Positions 1 to 7,700 of a DNA stretch of 64,000 nt are shown piece by piece. Below the pieces are notes generated by a model. The model saw only the letters and a list, made by a program, of their open reading frames with translations. It did no database searches and was not told the origin of the DNA. The translations under genes were made by a program, and so were the position numbers. The stretch comes from Shinella zoogloeoides. Its GTDB lineage: Bacteria; Pseudomonadota; Alphaproteobacteria; Rhizobiales; Rhizobiaceae. How positions within the stretch are numbered: position 1 is the first letter of the stretch; every line of letters starts with the position of its first letter. Where the stretch lies: contig NZ_CP131132.1 of assembly GCF_033705735.1 (NCBI RefSeq), forward strand, positions 1 through 64,000, written 5' to 3'.

Positions 1-118
1 CAGGTTACAAAGATTTATAGTGACGGCAATATAAATTCGAACTCAGAATCGTAAGATCAGTCTTCGTGAAGATCGAATCCACGAATGAAATGACGAAAAG
101 AAACGAAGGTGGCAAACA

Positions 119-1384
119 TTGGATAATGAGATTCTGGCGCGCCCCTATCCGTTAAGACGGAACTATAACCTGTTCGTACTACCGATTTTCTTCCTGACGA
201 TTTCCGGCCTACTTATTGCCGTCTCAAACGCTCTGTCTGTTAGTGTCGAACGTGCCTATAGTGCACAAACGGCTTCGCTCCATGCCGCGCTGTTCGCGCC
301 GATCTTGGGGAAAGCCAGACACTCGGAGATCGGAAGTGGAGGAAAAGTCAGCGACGCTGACCAGACAAGACAGGCTATCGAAACGGAAGCGAAGGAGCTT
401 GACTTGCTCTGCGCAGTTGCTTTTACCGAAGACGGCAAGGTACTGGCGGCAACCAACGACACATCGTGCATGGCCTCAACGATAAGTCGCATCCCCGAAA
501 TATCTGACGGACAGACAGTCTTTCTCGAAGAAGATGGGCCCCCTGTGCATTGGACCGTGCTCAGCAGGGCGCCAGGTATGACAGGGTCTATGTCGGTCTA
601 CATCGCCACTTCCGAAAAGGCATCCGCCCGCGAAAAACTTCTCGACAACGATACGATTATTTGGATCGTTATCCTTGGCGTGCCTCTAATAGGAGCACTT
701 TGCCTCTCCACGTATTTCGTCTCACGGGCACAAAATGAAATCGACACACGCACAAACGCCCTGAATGAGGCGCGAAAGTCGCTCGCACATTTTGTTTCCG
801 ACAGCACTGAGAAGCGCGTTAGTTCCGGGCGCTCGAGCGCCGAGCGCCTGGCTGCGTCCATCCTGGTCCTCGATATCAGAGACTTCTCCAGTTTTGTCGA
901 ACAGGCGAGCGCCGAAGAAGCCGCTGCCCTTGTGTCTGAGGTTGCAAGCCACAGCTTCGCGGCCATCCTCGAACACGGCGGCGATATTGATCGCCTCGTG
1001 GGTGACGGGCTTGTCGCCTGGTTCGAAGGATCAGAAAGAAAGACAAACGCCCTCAGGGCGTCGGAGGCAATTCTGACAAGTGTCTCACGGGCGAATTTGC
1101 CCAGAGGGATCGGCATAGGACTGCACGACGGCACTGTGATAGAGGCCGTGATCGGAACCGAAATTCGCAAGGATGCAACGATCCTCGGTTCGCCCGTCAA
1201 CGTTACCGCGCGACTGTGTGCTGCGGCACTACCAGGTGAAATCGTGGCCTCCAGTGAATTTTTCGAGGTGGCGGCAGGGCACGAGTTCAACGTTTCGGCT
1301 AGAGGCTCACTTCTGCTGAAGGGTATCGCCAATCCTATCGAGACGATTCGGCTTTCGCTGATGAACCGACGCGTGCTTGTCTAA
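119..1384 (+). CDS. Membrane-anchored class III adenylate/guanylate cyclase
   Basis: Probably makes cyclic AMP (or cGMP) at the inner face of the inner membrane in response to an extracytoplasmic signal. Two membrane segments (about residues 17-39 and 180-202) enclose a roughly 140-residue periplasmic region of unrecognised fold. The C-terminal half is a class III cyclase homology domain: the first metal-binding Asp lies in LDIRDF (about 252), the second in VGDGLVAWF (about 296), and the transition-state Asn/Arg pair in NVTARL (361/365). It starts at TTG, preceded by an AAGGTGG ribosome site about 7 nt upstream; no ATG in frame fits better. Monocistronic as far as seen. Substrate choice (ATP or GTP) cannot be settled by eye. 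Confidence 0.85.
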   Translation: MDNEILARPYPLRRNYNLFVLPIFFLTISGLLIAVSNALSVSVERAYSAQTASLHAALFAPILGKARHSEIGSGGKVSDADQTRQAIETEAKELDLLCAVAFTEDGKVLAATNDTSCMASTISRIPEISDGQTVFLEEDGPPVHWTVLSRAPGMTGSMSVYIATSEKASAREKLLDNDTIIWIVILGVPLIGALCLSTYFVSRAQNEIDTRTNALNEARKSLAHFVSDSTEKRVSSGRSSAERLAASILVLDIRDFSSFVEQASAEEAAALVSEVASHSFAAILEHGGDIDRLVGDGLVAWFEGSERKTNALRASEAILTSVSRANLPRGIGIGLHDGTVIEAVIGTEIRKDATILGSPVNVTARLCAAALPGEIVASSEFFEVAAGHEFNVSARGSLLLKGIANPIETIRLSLMNRRVLV

Positions 1385-1555
1385 CCCGGCAGTGGCTCAA
1401 GTTCGGTTCCGTCATCTTCAACGCCCAGTTTTTCCCGCAGTTCAGGCGTTTCATTCGGGCCTATTTGCTCCTCGCTATTCGAGTCGCTGACGAATGTTAG
1501 GGGGAGCATCGCATGCTTGCCTTGTCAACGGCGACCGTATTGACCACCAACGTCC

Positions 1556-1945
1556 TCAGACGCTCGCAATCGCCTGTTCAAGCAAAGACCGCACGTGCGC
1601 CGCGACCGTCTTCAGTTGCTGGTTTTCGATAGCCTGCATCGAGGCCACGGGGTCGATGGCGCTGACCATGATGGCGCCCCCCTCCAGCGATCGTACGATC
1701 ACGTTGCAAGGCAGCATCGCGCCGACCTTCGGCTCGATCTTCATCGCCTCGAGGGCCATCTTCGGGTTGCACGCACCCAGGATGAGATAGTCCGGTATAT
1801 CGACGTCGAGTTTCTTATTCATGGTCGCTCGTACGTCGATTTCAGTGAGGACACCGAACCCGTTGCTCGCGAGAGCCGCCTTCGTGGCTGCGACCACCTG
1901 ATCAAATGGTATTCCGTTGGTCGTCTTATCGAGAGTGTAGGTCAT
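1556..1945 (-). CDS. DUF302 family protein
   Basis: A 129-residue soluble protein of the DUF302 family, whose members occur beside redox, metal and stress genes; the biochemical role is not known. Recognised from the opening (MTYTLDKTTNG), the central LGACNPKMALEAM stretch and the LPCNVIVR strand. The reading frame is open further upstream, but the ATG at 1945 has an ideal GGAGG site (complement at 1951-1956) and begins exactly where the family begins, so I take it as the start. It lies downstream of the VIT-family and OsmC-like genes on the same strand with an 86-bp gap and may belong to the same stress-response group. Confidence 0.8.
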   Translation of the reverse strand: MTYTLDKTTNGIPFDQVVAATKAALASNGFGVLTEIDVRATMNKKLDVDIPDYLILGACNPKMALEAMKIEPKVGAMLPCNVIVRSLEGGAIMVSAIDPVASMQAIENQQLKTVAAHVRSLLEQAIASV

Positions 1946-1962
1946 GTTCTTCCTCCATATAA

Positions 1963-1978
1963 ATCGGCTCCTGCCGAT
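1963..1978 (-). other. Small hairpin upstream of DUF302 gene
   Basis: A perfect 6-bp stem (ATCGGC / GCCGAT) with a 4-nt loop just upstream of the DUF302 ribosome binding site. It has no T-run, so it is not a normal terminator. It could affect mRNA stability or translation of the downstream gene; this is inference. Confidence 0.3.
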
Positions 1979-2031
1979 TAATCCGCCGGTGTGAGGACCA
2001 CACAGTAACACTTGATCAATATTCCGCACAC

Positions 2032-2727
2032 CTAGACGGCTGTTCCCACCAAGGCGCCTATGCCTGCTGTCAGCGCCATCGCAAAGGCGCCCCAGAAGGT
2101 TACGCGTACCGTGGCCCTCAGCACATTTGCACCGCCTGCCTTGGCACCAATCGCGCCGAGCAGGGCGAGGAACATAAGCGAGGCTACAGAGACCAGCATC
2201 ACCAGTTGGTTCGGTGGCGCCACCCATACCATTGCGAGTGGCATTATCGCGCCAACCGCGAACGTCAGAGCCGACGTCAGCGCGGCAACGATCGGTCGGG
2301 CGGTAGTGATTTCGGAGATGCCAAGTTCTTCGCGGGCATGCGCCTCAAGCGCATCCTTCTGCATTAGTTGCACTGCTACCTGTCGGGCCAGATCAATCTC
2401 GACGCCGCGCCTGGTGTAAAGCTGTGCGAGTTCCTCGCGCTCAAGATCGGGCTGGCCGTCAAGCTCAAGCCGTTCGCGGGCGAGATCAGCCTGTTCGGTA
2501 TCCGCCTGCGAGCTGACCGAGACATATTCTCCAGCCGCCATCGACATCGCACCAGCCACGAGGCCGGCGACGCCGGCGATCAAGATCTCCGAGCTGCCCG
2601 CCGCGGAGGCTGCAACGCCGACGATTAAGCTCGCAGTGGATACGATACCGTCATTTGCACCGAGAACGGCGGCTCGCAGCCACCCGATCCGGGAAACGAG
2701 ATGCGTTTCGCGATGAAGGCCCCTCAT
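2032..2727 (-). CDS. VIT1/CCC1 family membrane transporter
   Basis: A 231-residue inner-membrane protein of the VIT1/CCC1 family, whose characterised members move Fe(II)/Mn(II) out of the cytosol. Visible signs are the N-terminal ANDGIVSTASLIVGVA helix, a second helix followed by AGAMSMAAGEYVSVSSQADTE, a charged cytosolic helical region (about residues 80-140, typically the metal-binding domain), and three further hydrophobic helices at the C-terminus. The ATG at 2727 follows a GGAGG site and overlaps the stop of the upstream OsmC-like gene by 4 nt, so the two are translationally coupled. Metal specificity is not readable from the sequence. Confidence 0.85.
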   Translation of the reverse strand: MRGLHRETHLVSRIGWLRAAVLGANDGIVSTASLIVGVAASAAGSSEILIAGVAGLVAGAMSMAAGEYVSVSSQADTEQADLARERLELDGQPDLEREELAQLYTRRGVEIDLARQVAVQLMQKDALEAHAREELGISEITTARPIVAALTSALTFAVGAIMPLAMVWVAPPNQLVMLVSVASLMFLALLGAIGAKAGGANVLRATVRVTFWGAFAMALTAGIGALVGTAV

Positions 2728-3128
2728 GACTTCCTCCAGATTACACCATCTAAGCGGGCTGCAAGAGGGACGGTGTTGGAGATTGTGCCGTATTTGCGGA
2801 CATTCTTGTGTAAAAGTTCAAGCCGTTGGTCAGTCTCATCGGTATCGACCACGAGTTGGTACTTGACCGAAACGATAAGCGGCGGATCATCCTGTCGAAC
2901 GGCGTGAAGGACCACCTCGACACCATCAATAGAGAAAGCGAGGGGAGGAATGACGCGCTCAATGCCCTTGATCATACAGGCAGCGATGGACGCGAGCAGA
3001 AGTTCGGCCGGATTGAAGGCATCGGCAGCGCCGGACAGTCCCGTGGCAAGCCTGACCTCGGCAGTCTCGGTGCGTGCCACACTCTCCCTAGGATCTATCC
3101 GTTGAGCCGAGACCTTGTATCCGAGCAT
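2724..3128 (-). CDS. OsmC-like protein lacking the second cysteine
   Basis: A 134-residue OsmC/Ohr-superfamily protein. These normally reduce organic hydroperoxides through two cysteines. The first is present in the motif SIAACMIKG, but where the family usually has KYCPVSNT this protein reads KYGTISNT, so the second cysteine is a glycine. Peroxidase activity by the normal mechanism is therefore doubtful. A GTG lies one codon upstream, but the ATG at 3128 sits 7 nt from GGAGG and is preferred. The gene heads a group with the VIT-family and DUF302 genes; a perfect FNR-type site lies about 75 bp upstream. Confidence 0.75.
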   Translation of the reverse strand: MLGYKVSAQRIDPRESVARTETAEVRLATGLSGAADAFNPAELLLASIAACMIKGIERVIPPLAFSIDGVEVVLHAVRQDDPPLIVSVKYQLVVDTDETDQRLELLHKNVRKYGTISNTVPLAARLDGVIWRKS

Positions 3129-3201
3129 CACTCGTCCTCCATGGCGCAGCCATGTTTAGGAGACCACAAGCCCCACACTATGCTTTGATCACAAACAAAA
3201 A

Positions 3202-3215
3202 TTGATCGACATCAA
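3202..3215. promoter_or_regulatory. Perfect FNR/FixK-type box
   Basis: TTGATCGACATCAA matches the FNR/FixK/Anr consensus TTGAT-N4-ATCAA at every defined position. It lies about 75-90 bp upstream of the OsmC-like start, a usual range for a class I or II activator site. It suggests that the OsmC / VIT / DUF302 group is switched on when oxygen is low. The regulator itself is not in the window. Confidence 0.7.
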
Positions 3216-3288
3216 TCGAAAAGATCAATGATGGACGTCCGCGTTCGGCTGGTTTGCGCAATAACCGGCCTTTGTTAGTTGTAAAATT

Positions 3289-3501
3289 CTACAAGCAAGC
3301 GGATGCGGTCGCAGCGCCGTCCTCGCCATCCTTTAATCGCTTCATGCGGCGTTTCAATTCAGTCGACAAATTTGTCCGGTGATAGGGCGACATTTTGCGC
3401 CACGCCTTGATTTCATCCGCCGTCCGGCCGCAGCCCAAGCACCATTTATTGCGCGGATCGAAGCGGCACAGATCGGTGCAAGGCGACTTATTATTCATCA
3501 T
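3289..3501 (-). CDS. DUF1289 family small cysteine protein
   Basis: A 70-residue protein with the DUF1289 signature SPCTDLCRFDPRNKWCLGCG followed by RTADEIKAW and a conserved WRKMSPYHR-like block. Four cysteines suggest binding of an Fe-S cluster or zinc; the cellular role of the family is unknown. It begins 5 nt downstream of dmeR on the same strand and is probably the last gene of the dmeF-dmeR operon, although DUF1289 genes are not a standard part of such operons. Confidence 0.75.
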   Translation of the reverse strand: MMNNKSPCTDLCRFDPRNKWCLGCGRTADEIKAWRKMSPYHRTNLSTELKRRMKRLKDGEDGAATASACL

Positions 3502-3506
3502 GAACC

Positions 3507-3782
3507 TTATTTGAGATAAGCGCGAATGACATCGATCAGTTCGGCCGCGCCTTCTTCACGCTCTTTCTGACTCAGACTTTCGGCGGCCAAGTGCATGCGG
3601 ATATGATCTTCGATGACTTCGCCCATTAGACCGTTGATGGCACCACGCGCACCCGCGATCGTTTGCATGACTTCGACGCAACCCTTTTCCTCCTCAAGCA
3701 TCCGCTCGACACCTTCCATCTGCCCGCGAATACGACGTACGCGGTTGATCAGCTTTTGCTTTTCGCGGATGGTATGGCTCAT
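3507..3782 (-). CDS. dmeR: Ni/Co-responsive repressor of the RcnR/CsoR family (DmeR-like)
   Basis: A 91-residue all-helical DNA-binding repressor. It carries the complete RcnR-type metal ligand set: His3, Cys35, His60 and His64 are all present at the expected positions, which points to nickel or cobalt rather than copper (CsoR) or formaldehyde (FrmR). Apo-protein would bind a G/C-tract operator and release it on metal binding. A fitting operator lies upstream of dmeF. The gene follows dmeF with a 30-bp gap. In characterised rhizobial dmeRF operons the repressor gene usually comes first, so the order here is reversed. Confidence 0.85.
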   Translation of the reverse strand: MSHTIREKQKLINRVRRIRGQMEGVERMLEEEKGCVEVMQTIAGARGAINGLMGEVIEDHIRMHLAAESLSQKEREEGAAELIDVIRAYLK

Positions 3783-3812
3783 AGGAATGCTCCTTCGGTA
3801 TAGACGTTTTTG

Positions 3813-4796
3813 TCAAGCCGCGCGGGTTTCGACCTCCACCGTCACATGCGACAGATCGTGAATGGCCGCAAGCTTTGCGCGGTAGTAGGACGGCGCATGC
3901 GGATCATTGACGACGATAGAAACGATGGCTCCGTGGTGGCCGGGCCCGAGTTGCCAGATGTGGAGATCGACGATTTCCGCGCCTTCCTTGACGAGGATTT
4001 CCTGTATTTCCTCGGGGAGGTCTTCGCCTTCAGGAACGTAGTCGAGCAGGACGCCGCCCGTATCTCGGATTAATCCCCAGGACCAGCGAGCGATCACAAT
4101 AGCGCCGACGATACCAATAGCTGGATCAAGCCAGAGCCAGTCATAGAGGCTTCCGAGAACCAGCGCGCCGATCGCCAGAACGGAGGTCAGCGCATCAGCC
4201 AGTACGTGGATGTAGGCGGCGCGAAGGTTCTGATCCTGGCCTGCATTGTGCCCGTGTCCGTGAGCATGGCCATGATCGTTTCCGTGATGGTGATCATCCT
4301 TGAGGAGCCATGCGCAGACAAGGTTTACGATCAATCCGACCACCGCCACGATGATGGCTTCCCTGAAATTGATCGCTACAGGCGACTGGAAGCGCAGAAA
4401 ACTTTCCCAGCCGATAAGCACCGCGATTAGCGCCAGGATCACGGCGCTGGCGAATCCTGCAAGGTCGCCGAGCTTGCCAGTGCCGAATGAGAAGCGGCGG
4501 TTGCTGGCGTGCTTGCGAGCATAGAGATAGGCCAATGCCGCGATGAGCATGGCCGCAGCGTGCGTGGACATATGCCAGCCATCTGCCGTCAAAGCCATAG
4601 ACCCGAACATGTTTCCGGCGACGATCTCCACCACCATCATGGTGGCGGTGATACCAATCACTAGCCACGTGCGGCGTTCGTTCCGCAGGTGGTTGTCGCC
4701 AAGGAAGAAATGTTCATGGGCGGCGTTGAGCGCACGACCATGGCTGTGATCGTGCGGATGGGGATGGTCGTGCGCATGCCCTTGAGATGAACTCAT
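3813..4796 (-). CDS. dmeF: CDF family Co/Ni efflux transporter (DmeF-like)
   Basis: A 327-residue inner-membrane cation-diffusion-facilitator that would export Co(II)/Ni(II) in exchange for protons. The N-terminus is histidine-rich (residues about 7-28), six hydrophobic helices follow, and a second His-rich loop (about 168-188, HHHGNDHGHAHGHGHN) lies between helices 4 and 5, as in DmeF proteins. Metal-site motifs ALTADGWHM (helix II) and HVLADALTS (helix V) are intact. A cytosolic ferredoxin-like domain closes the protein. It is first in an operon with dmeR and a DUF1289 gene. Confidence 0.9.
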   Translation of the reverse strand: MSSSQGHAHDHPHPHDHSHGRALNAAHEHFFLGDNHLRNERRTWLVIGITATMMVVEIVAGNMFGSMALTADGWHMSTHAAAMLIAALAYLYARKHASNRRFSFGTGKLGDLAGFASAVILALIAVLIGWESFLRFQSPVAINFREAIIVAVVGLIVNLVCAWLLKDDHHHGNDHGHAHGHGHNAGQDQNLRAAYIHVLADALTSVLAIGALVLGSLYDWLWLDPAIGIVGAIVIARWSWGLIRDTGGVLLDYVPEGEDLPEEIQEILVKEGAEIVDLHIWQLGPGHHGAIVSIVVNDPHAPSYYRAKLAAIHDLSHVTVEVETRAA

Positions 4797-4814
4797 AGCC
4801 TAAACTCCATTTCA

Positions 4815-4836
4815 TATATTATAGGGGGGTATACTA
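4815..4836 (-). promoter_or_regulatory. Predicted DmeR/RcnR-type operator of dmeF
   Basis: ATAGTATACCCCCCTATAAT (minus strand) has a run of six C residues flanked by AT-rich inverted arms (ATA...TAT). This is the architecture of RcnR/InrS/DmeR operators. It starts about 20 bp upstream of the dmeF ATG and overlaps a TATAAT-like -10 sequence, so a bound repressor would block transcription. Confidence 0.7.
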
Positions 4837-5228
4837 TTTGTAAGACGAATACAAACGTTCTGAAATCGGCGGAGTGTTTGTTCTTACAAAGTAGATGACG
4901 TCATCAATGACTGCATGGGCGGAATCCAGACACCGCCGATTCGGCGTTGGGAAGACGCTTGACGCCAACACGCAATTTAGAGAACCGCCGGCAAAAATCC
5001 GGAAACCGCGACCGATAGCATCCAGCGCGCGAGTCCGCACTTAAACCATTGATCGCCACACTGCCGCCTTGGGCCGTTAGATTTAAACGCCTTGAAGGGA
5101 TACGAACCATCGCCCCTATTATCACCAGAGCCTACCGACCATCTCGTCCAAACACTTGGACAAGTCTCGCACCAAATCGGAAGGAGTGCGGGCCTATTGT
5201 GGCCGGCCGCCAATTAATCAAAGGAATC
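4837..5228. other. Intergenic stretch without recognisable gene
   Basis: About 390 bp between the divergently read dmeF promoter and the end of ietS. Short reading frames exist on both strands, but none has a ribosome site, recognisable motif or plausible composition. It may hold the remnant of an older insertion and the 3' transcript end of ietS; I see no clear terminator. Confidence 0.4.
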
Positions 5229-7700
5229 CTACACCTGTGCGACGATCTCTGTCTTCAGAATCGTCTCGACCGCCGCATAAAGATCAACCGCGGCACCAGG
5301 CGCGCGAATGGTCACGATCAGCGAATAGCGCGCCTTCTCGTTGTATCGGTCCAGATACGGCTTTTCCTTCCACCAACCGCCAACTGGATAAATACCGATG
5401 GCGTCACGCTCGGCAAGATCAGCCGCCGTTCCCCGCCAGAAATCCGAATGCAGCGATCCGCTGTCGCGGAATGTACCCAATAACCAGCTTTCGCCGACGT
5501 TGACGGGTGTACCTTCTTCCTCGTTTCGGGCAGCCTGGTTGATGCGGGCACGGAACTCGTCGACGGATTCCGTGGCTGTTTTCATCTGGAAGCGCAATCC
5601 GTGAGAAGCGTATCTGTGACGCCTAGTCCAGCCTCGCTCGCCGGGGTTCGGCTCGATGAAATAGGACAGCGTGACCCGGACCTCGACAGGCTCAGCGCCC
5701 AAGGCCAGCAGATTGTCCTTCGGCCAAGGAAGCAGATGAAGCTTCATATCTCTCATTTTGACTGATCCGCTCCCTTCTCGCTGGAAGGGTCGAATGTCGT
5801 CCTCGATCATCAAAGTCAGATCGTTATTGGCGGAAAGCAGCGCTCTGCCGAGATTTGGCACGCCGTAACCGTAGCGGCGCAAAATCGATTGCAATTGCGT
5901 TTTGTTGCCGTGGCAGGCCGTGACGCGGGCGGCCATCGCAGGTGTCCATTCGGCAGAATGAACCAATAAAGCACGGACAGTCTCGGGCCAGAGCCCCGGC
6001 CGGCTGACCATGATCTCTGCCGCGAGCTTGGCAGCTTGCGCGGTTGCGGAACTGGTGTCGCCAATCGTAGAGAAGTAGCGGTTTTCGGGCCGGAAGTGCG
6101 TCGTCAGAATGCGCAGGTCATCAATCGGCTCACCAGGATTGACGCCGTCATGCGCCAGGTTCCCGCCCTCCATGACGATGTCCGGCTTGACCGGCCACTG
6201 ACGATCCCAGGTGACGGAGGTCCTGCTCGCCGGAGACAGTTCTCCAGCGGGCGCGATCGGGGCGTAGCCGGCAAAAGGCGCATCGATAACGTCAACTTTG
6301 TTGGTGAAAGCCCCGACGGTGATTGCGTTCCAAGCTTGCGCTGGATCATCTAGCGGTTCGATATCGTTGCGAACCAGGTGATCCGCAGGGCTTAAGTCAA
6401 CCCGTATGTTTCCAGCAGCTATCAGGATCAACCGCTGCGCATCCGTCTCGAAGCAGAGTTGGTCGATCGAAGCAGACCAGGATGAGGCTCGCCCCCGCGA
6501 AGGAGCCGTGCTTGTTATAGCAGTCGCTACGACCCGACTTCTGTGCGGCGCCTGAATCTCGGCTCGAGCAATCGCCTCACCGGTAATCGCGCCGTAGAGA
6601 TCAGGTCGGTTTTCATCCGCGTCGCCAGGTGGCAGAATTCTAACACTTTCCAGCCGATATTGCAGTTCGACAGCGTCCTCAGAAGCAAGCGGATCAATCA
6701 GATCGTTATAAAGTGCTACTCCGGCCATTCGCGTGCCGTGACCCTGCCAAGCTGGCGTGTCGTCGGCGCCCCAAGCCGGATTGATCGTATGCCAATCATC
6801 GATCGACAACACCGGCTCGATCAAAGGATGAGTGCGGCGGACCCCGCTGTCCAAAAGGCATATAGCAACGTCACCGGCAGTCTGCGAGACCTGAACGCGA
6901 CCAGCGAGATCGTCTGTCCAAGCTCTTTGTTCTGCACCTCCAAGACCTGTGAAAAACGCTGGCGTATCTTTTGCCCGGCGCAACTCAGCGATGGTATCGC
7001 TGCGAGCAACGACGCGATCCATGGTCACGGTGCTTGCCAACGCCAAGACGACTTCGCGCTCGGGGAACCGGATGGCGTGCTGGCGCAGCTCTATTTCCAA
7101 AGCGGCCGCTATGGCTTCAAACTTCTCACGCCTGCCTTCGCGCAACCAGATTTCCCACCACACCGCGAGTTGCTGGTCGGGTGGAAACAGCGCTGCGTCA
7201 TCCGTGAAGAGAGAACGCGCGGATGCCAGCTGTGCGGTTTCGATCCTTGAAATTAGAGGCTCATTTCGAGGACGCCCTTTGTCGGTGTCCGTCGATCGAT
7301 ACTGCTCAATCTTGTTTAGGAAGTAGTTTTTTGCACGCTCGGGCACAAATACCGAGGCCTTGACGATACCGCCGTCGCCTTCCGGCTCGCGGACTGCGAC
7401 AACCTCCATTTTTTGTTGTCTGTTCGCGAGCTGGTCGATTGCGGCCCCCTCGGAGGCAGGAAGATCGAACTCGAGATAGAAACCGCGCGTCTCAAAGGCT
7501 GTTACCCCGGTTTCGGCAAGCTGCTGCTCTGCCGCCGCGACAGCTCCTCCGACTGCCAACGCCAGCGCCTGGGCATGAGCCTGCCTATTGCGTTGAGGTA
7601 GCGCCGGTGGGTCAATTTTCCGGTTTGGGCGCCGGTATGGCTCTGCCGCGCCGTTATCTCTCAGCAGGAAATGCGGGCGATCGCGTGGTCCGGTTGCCAT
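5229..7700 (-). CDS. ietS: IetS-like subtilisin (S8) protease
   Basis: An 823-residue cytosolic S8 serine protease. The triad is visible: Asp284 in AICLLDSGVRRTHP, His321 in GHGTRMAGVA and Ser550 in GDTSSATA; the oxyanion Asn is in AAGN (about 431). There is no signal peptide. A 270-residue N-terminal region precedes the protease and about 230 residues follow it. Immediately upstream is an AAA ATPase gene whose stop overlaps this start (TAATG). This pair matches IetA/IetS, described on Ti plasmids as an exclusion/stability module and later as an anti-phage system, where the protease is the harmful component. Family placement is confident; the natural target is unknown. Confidence 0.85.
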   Translation of the reverse strand: MATGPRDRPHFLLRDNGAAEPYRRPNRKIDPPALPQRNRQAHAQALALAVGGAVAAAEQQLAETGVTAFETRGFYLEFDLPASEGAAIDQLANRQQKMEVVAVREPEGDGGIVKASVFVPERAKNYFLNKIEQYRSTDTDKGRPRNEPLISRIETAQLASARSLFTDDAALFPPDQQLAVWWEIWLREGRREKFEAIAAALEIELRQHAIRFPEREVVLALASTVTMDRVVARSDTIAELRRAKDTPAFFTGLGGAEQRAWTDDLAGRVQVSQTAGDVAICLLDSGVRRTHPLIEPVLSIDDWHTINPAWGADDTPAWQGHGTRMAGVALYNDLIDPLASEDAVELQYRLESVRILPPGDADENRPDLYGAITGEAIARAEIQAPHRSRVVATAITSTAPSRGRASSWSASIDQLCFETDAQRLILIAAGNIRVDLSPADHLVRNDIEPLDDPAQAWNAITVGAFTNKVDVIDAPFAGYAPIAPAGELSPASRTSVTWDRQWPVKPDIVMEGGNLAHDGVNPGEPIDDLRILTTHFRPENRYFSTIGDTSSATAQAAKLAAEIMVSRPGLWPETVRALLVHSAEWTPAMAARVTACHGNKTQLQSILRRYGYGVPNLGRALLSANNDLTLMIEDDIRPFQREGSGSVKMRDMKLHLLPWPKDNLLALGAEPVEVRVTLSYFIEPNPGERGWTRRHRYASHGLRFQMKTATESVDEFRARINQAARNEEEGTPVNVGESWLLGTFRDSGSLHSDFWRGTAADLAERDAIGIYPVGGWWKEKPYLDRYNEKARYSLIVTIRAPGAAVDLYAAVETILKTEIVAQV

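Noticed and set aside
598..1332. 244-codon open frame on the minus strand
   Set aside because: Lies antisense inside the cyclase gene, whose frame has full domain conservation; the translated product has low-complexity Ser/Ala/Arg composition and no ribosome site.
1381..1509. 41-codon minus-strand frame (MLPLTFVSDSNSEEQ...) after the cyclase
   Set aside because: Composition is acceptable, but there is no ribosome site and no recognisable motif; it overlaps the cyclase stop. It may be the remnant of a longer gene; too weak to report as a gene.
6543..7250. 235-codon plus-strand frame within ietS
   Set aside because: Complementary to the protease gene; product rich in Arg/Ser/Cys and without family features.
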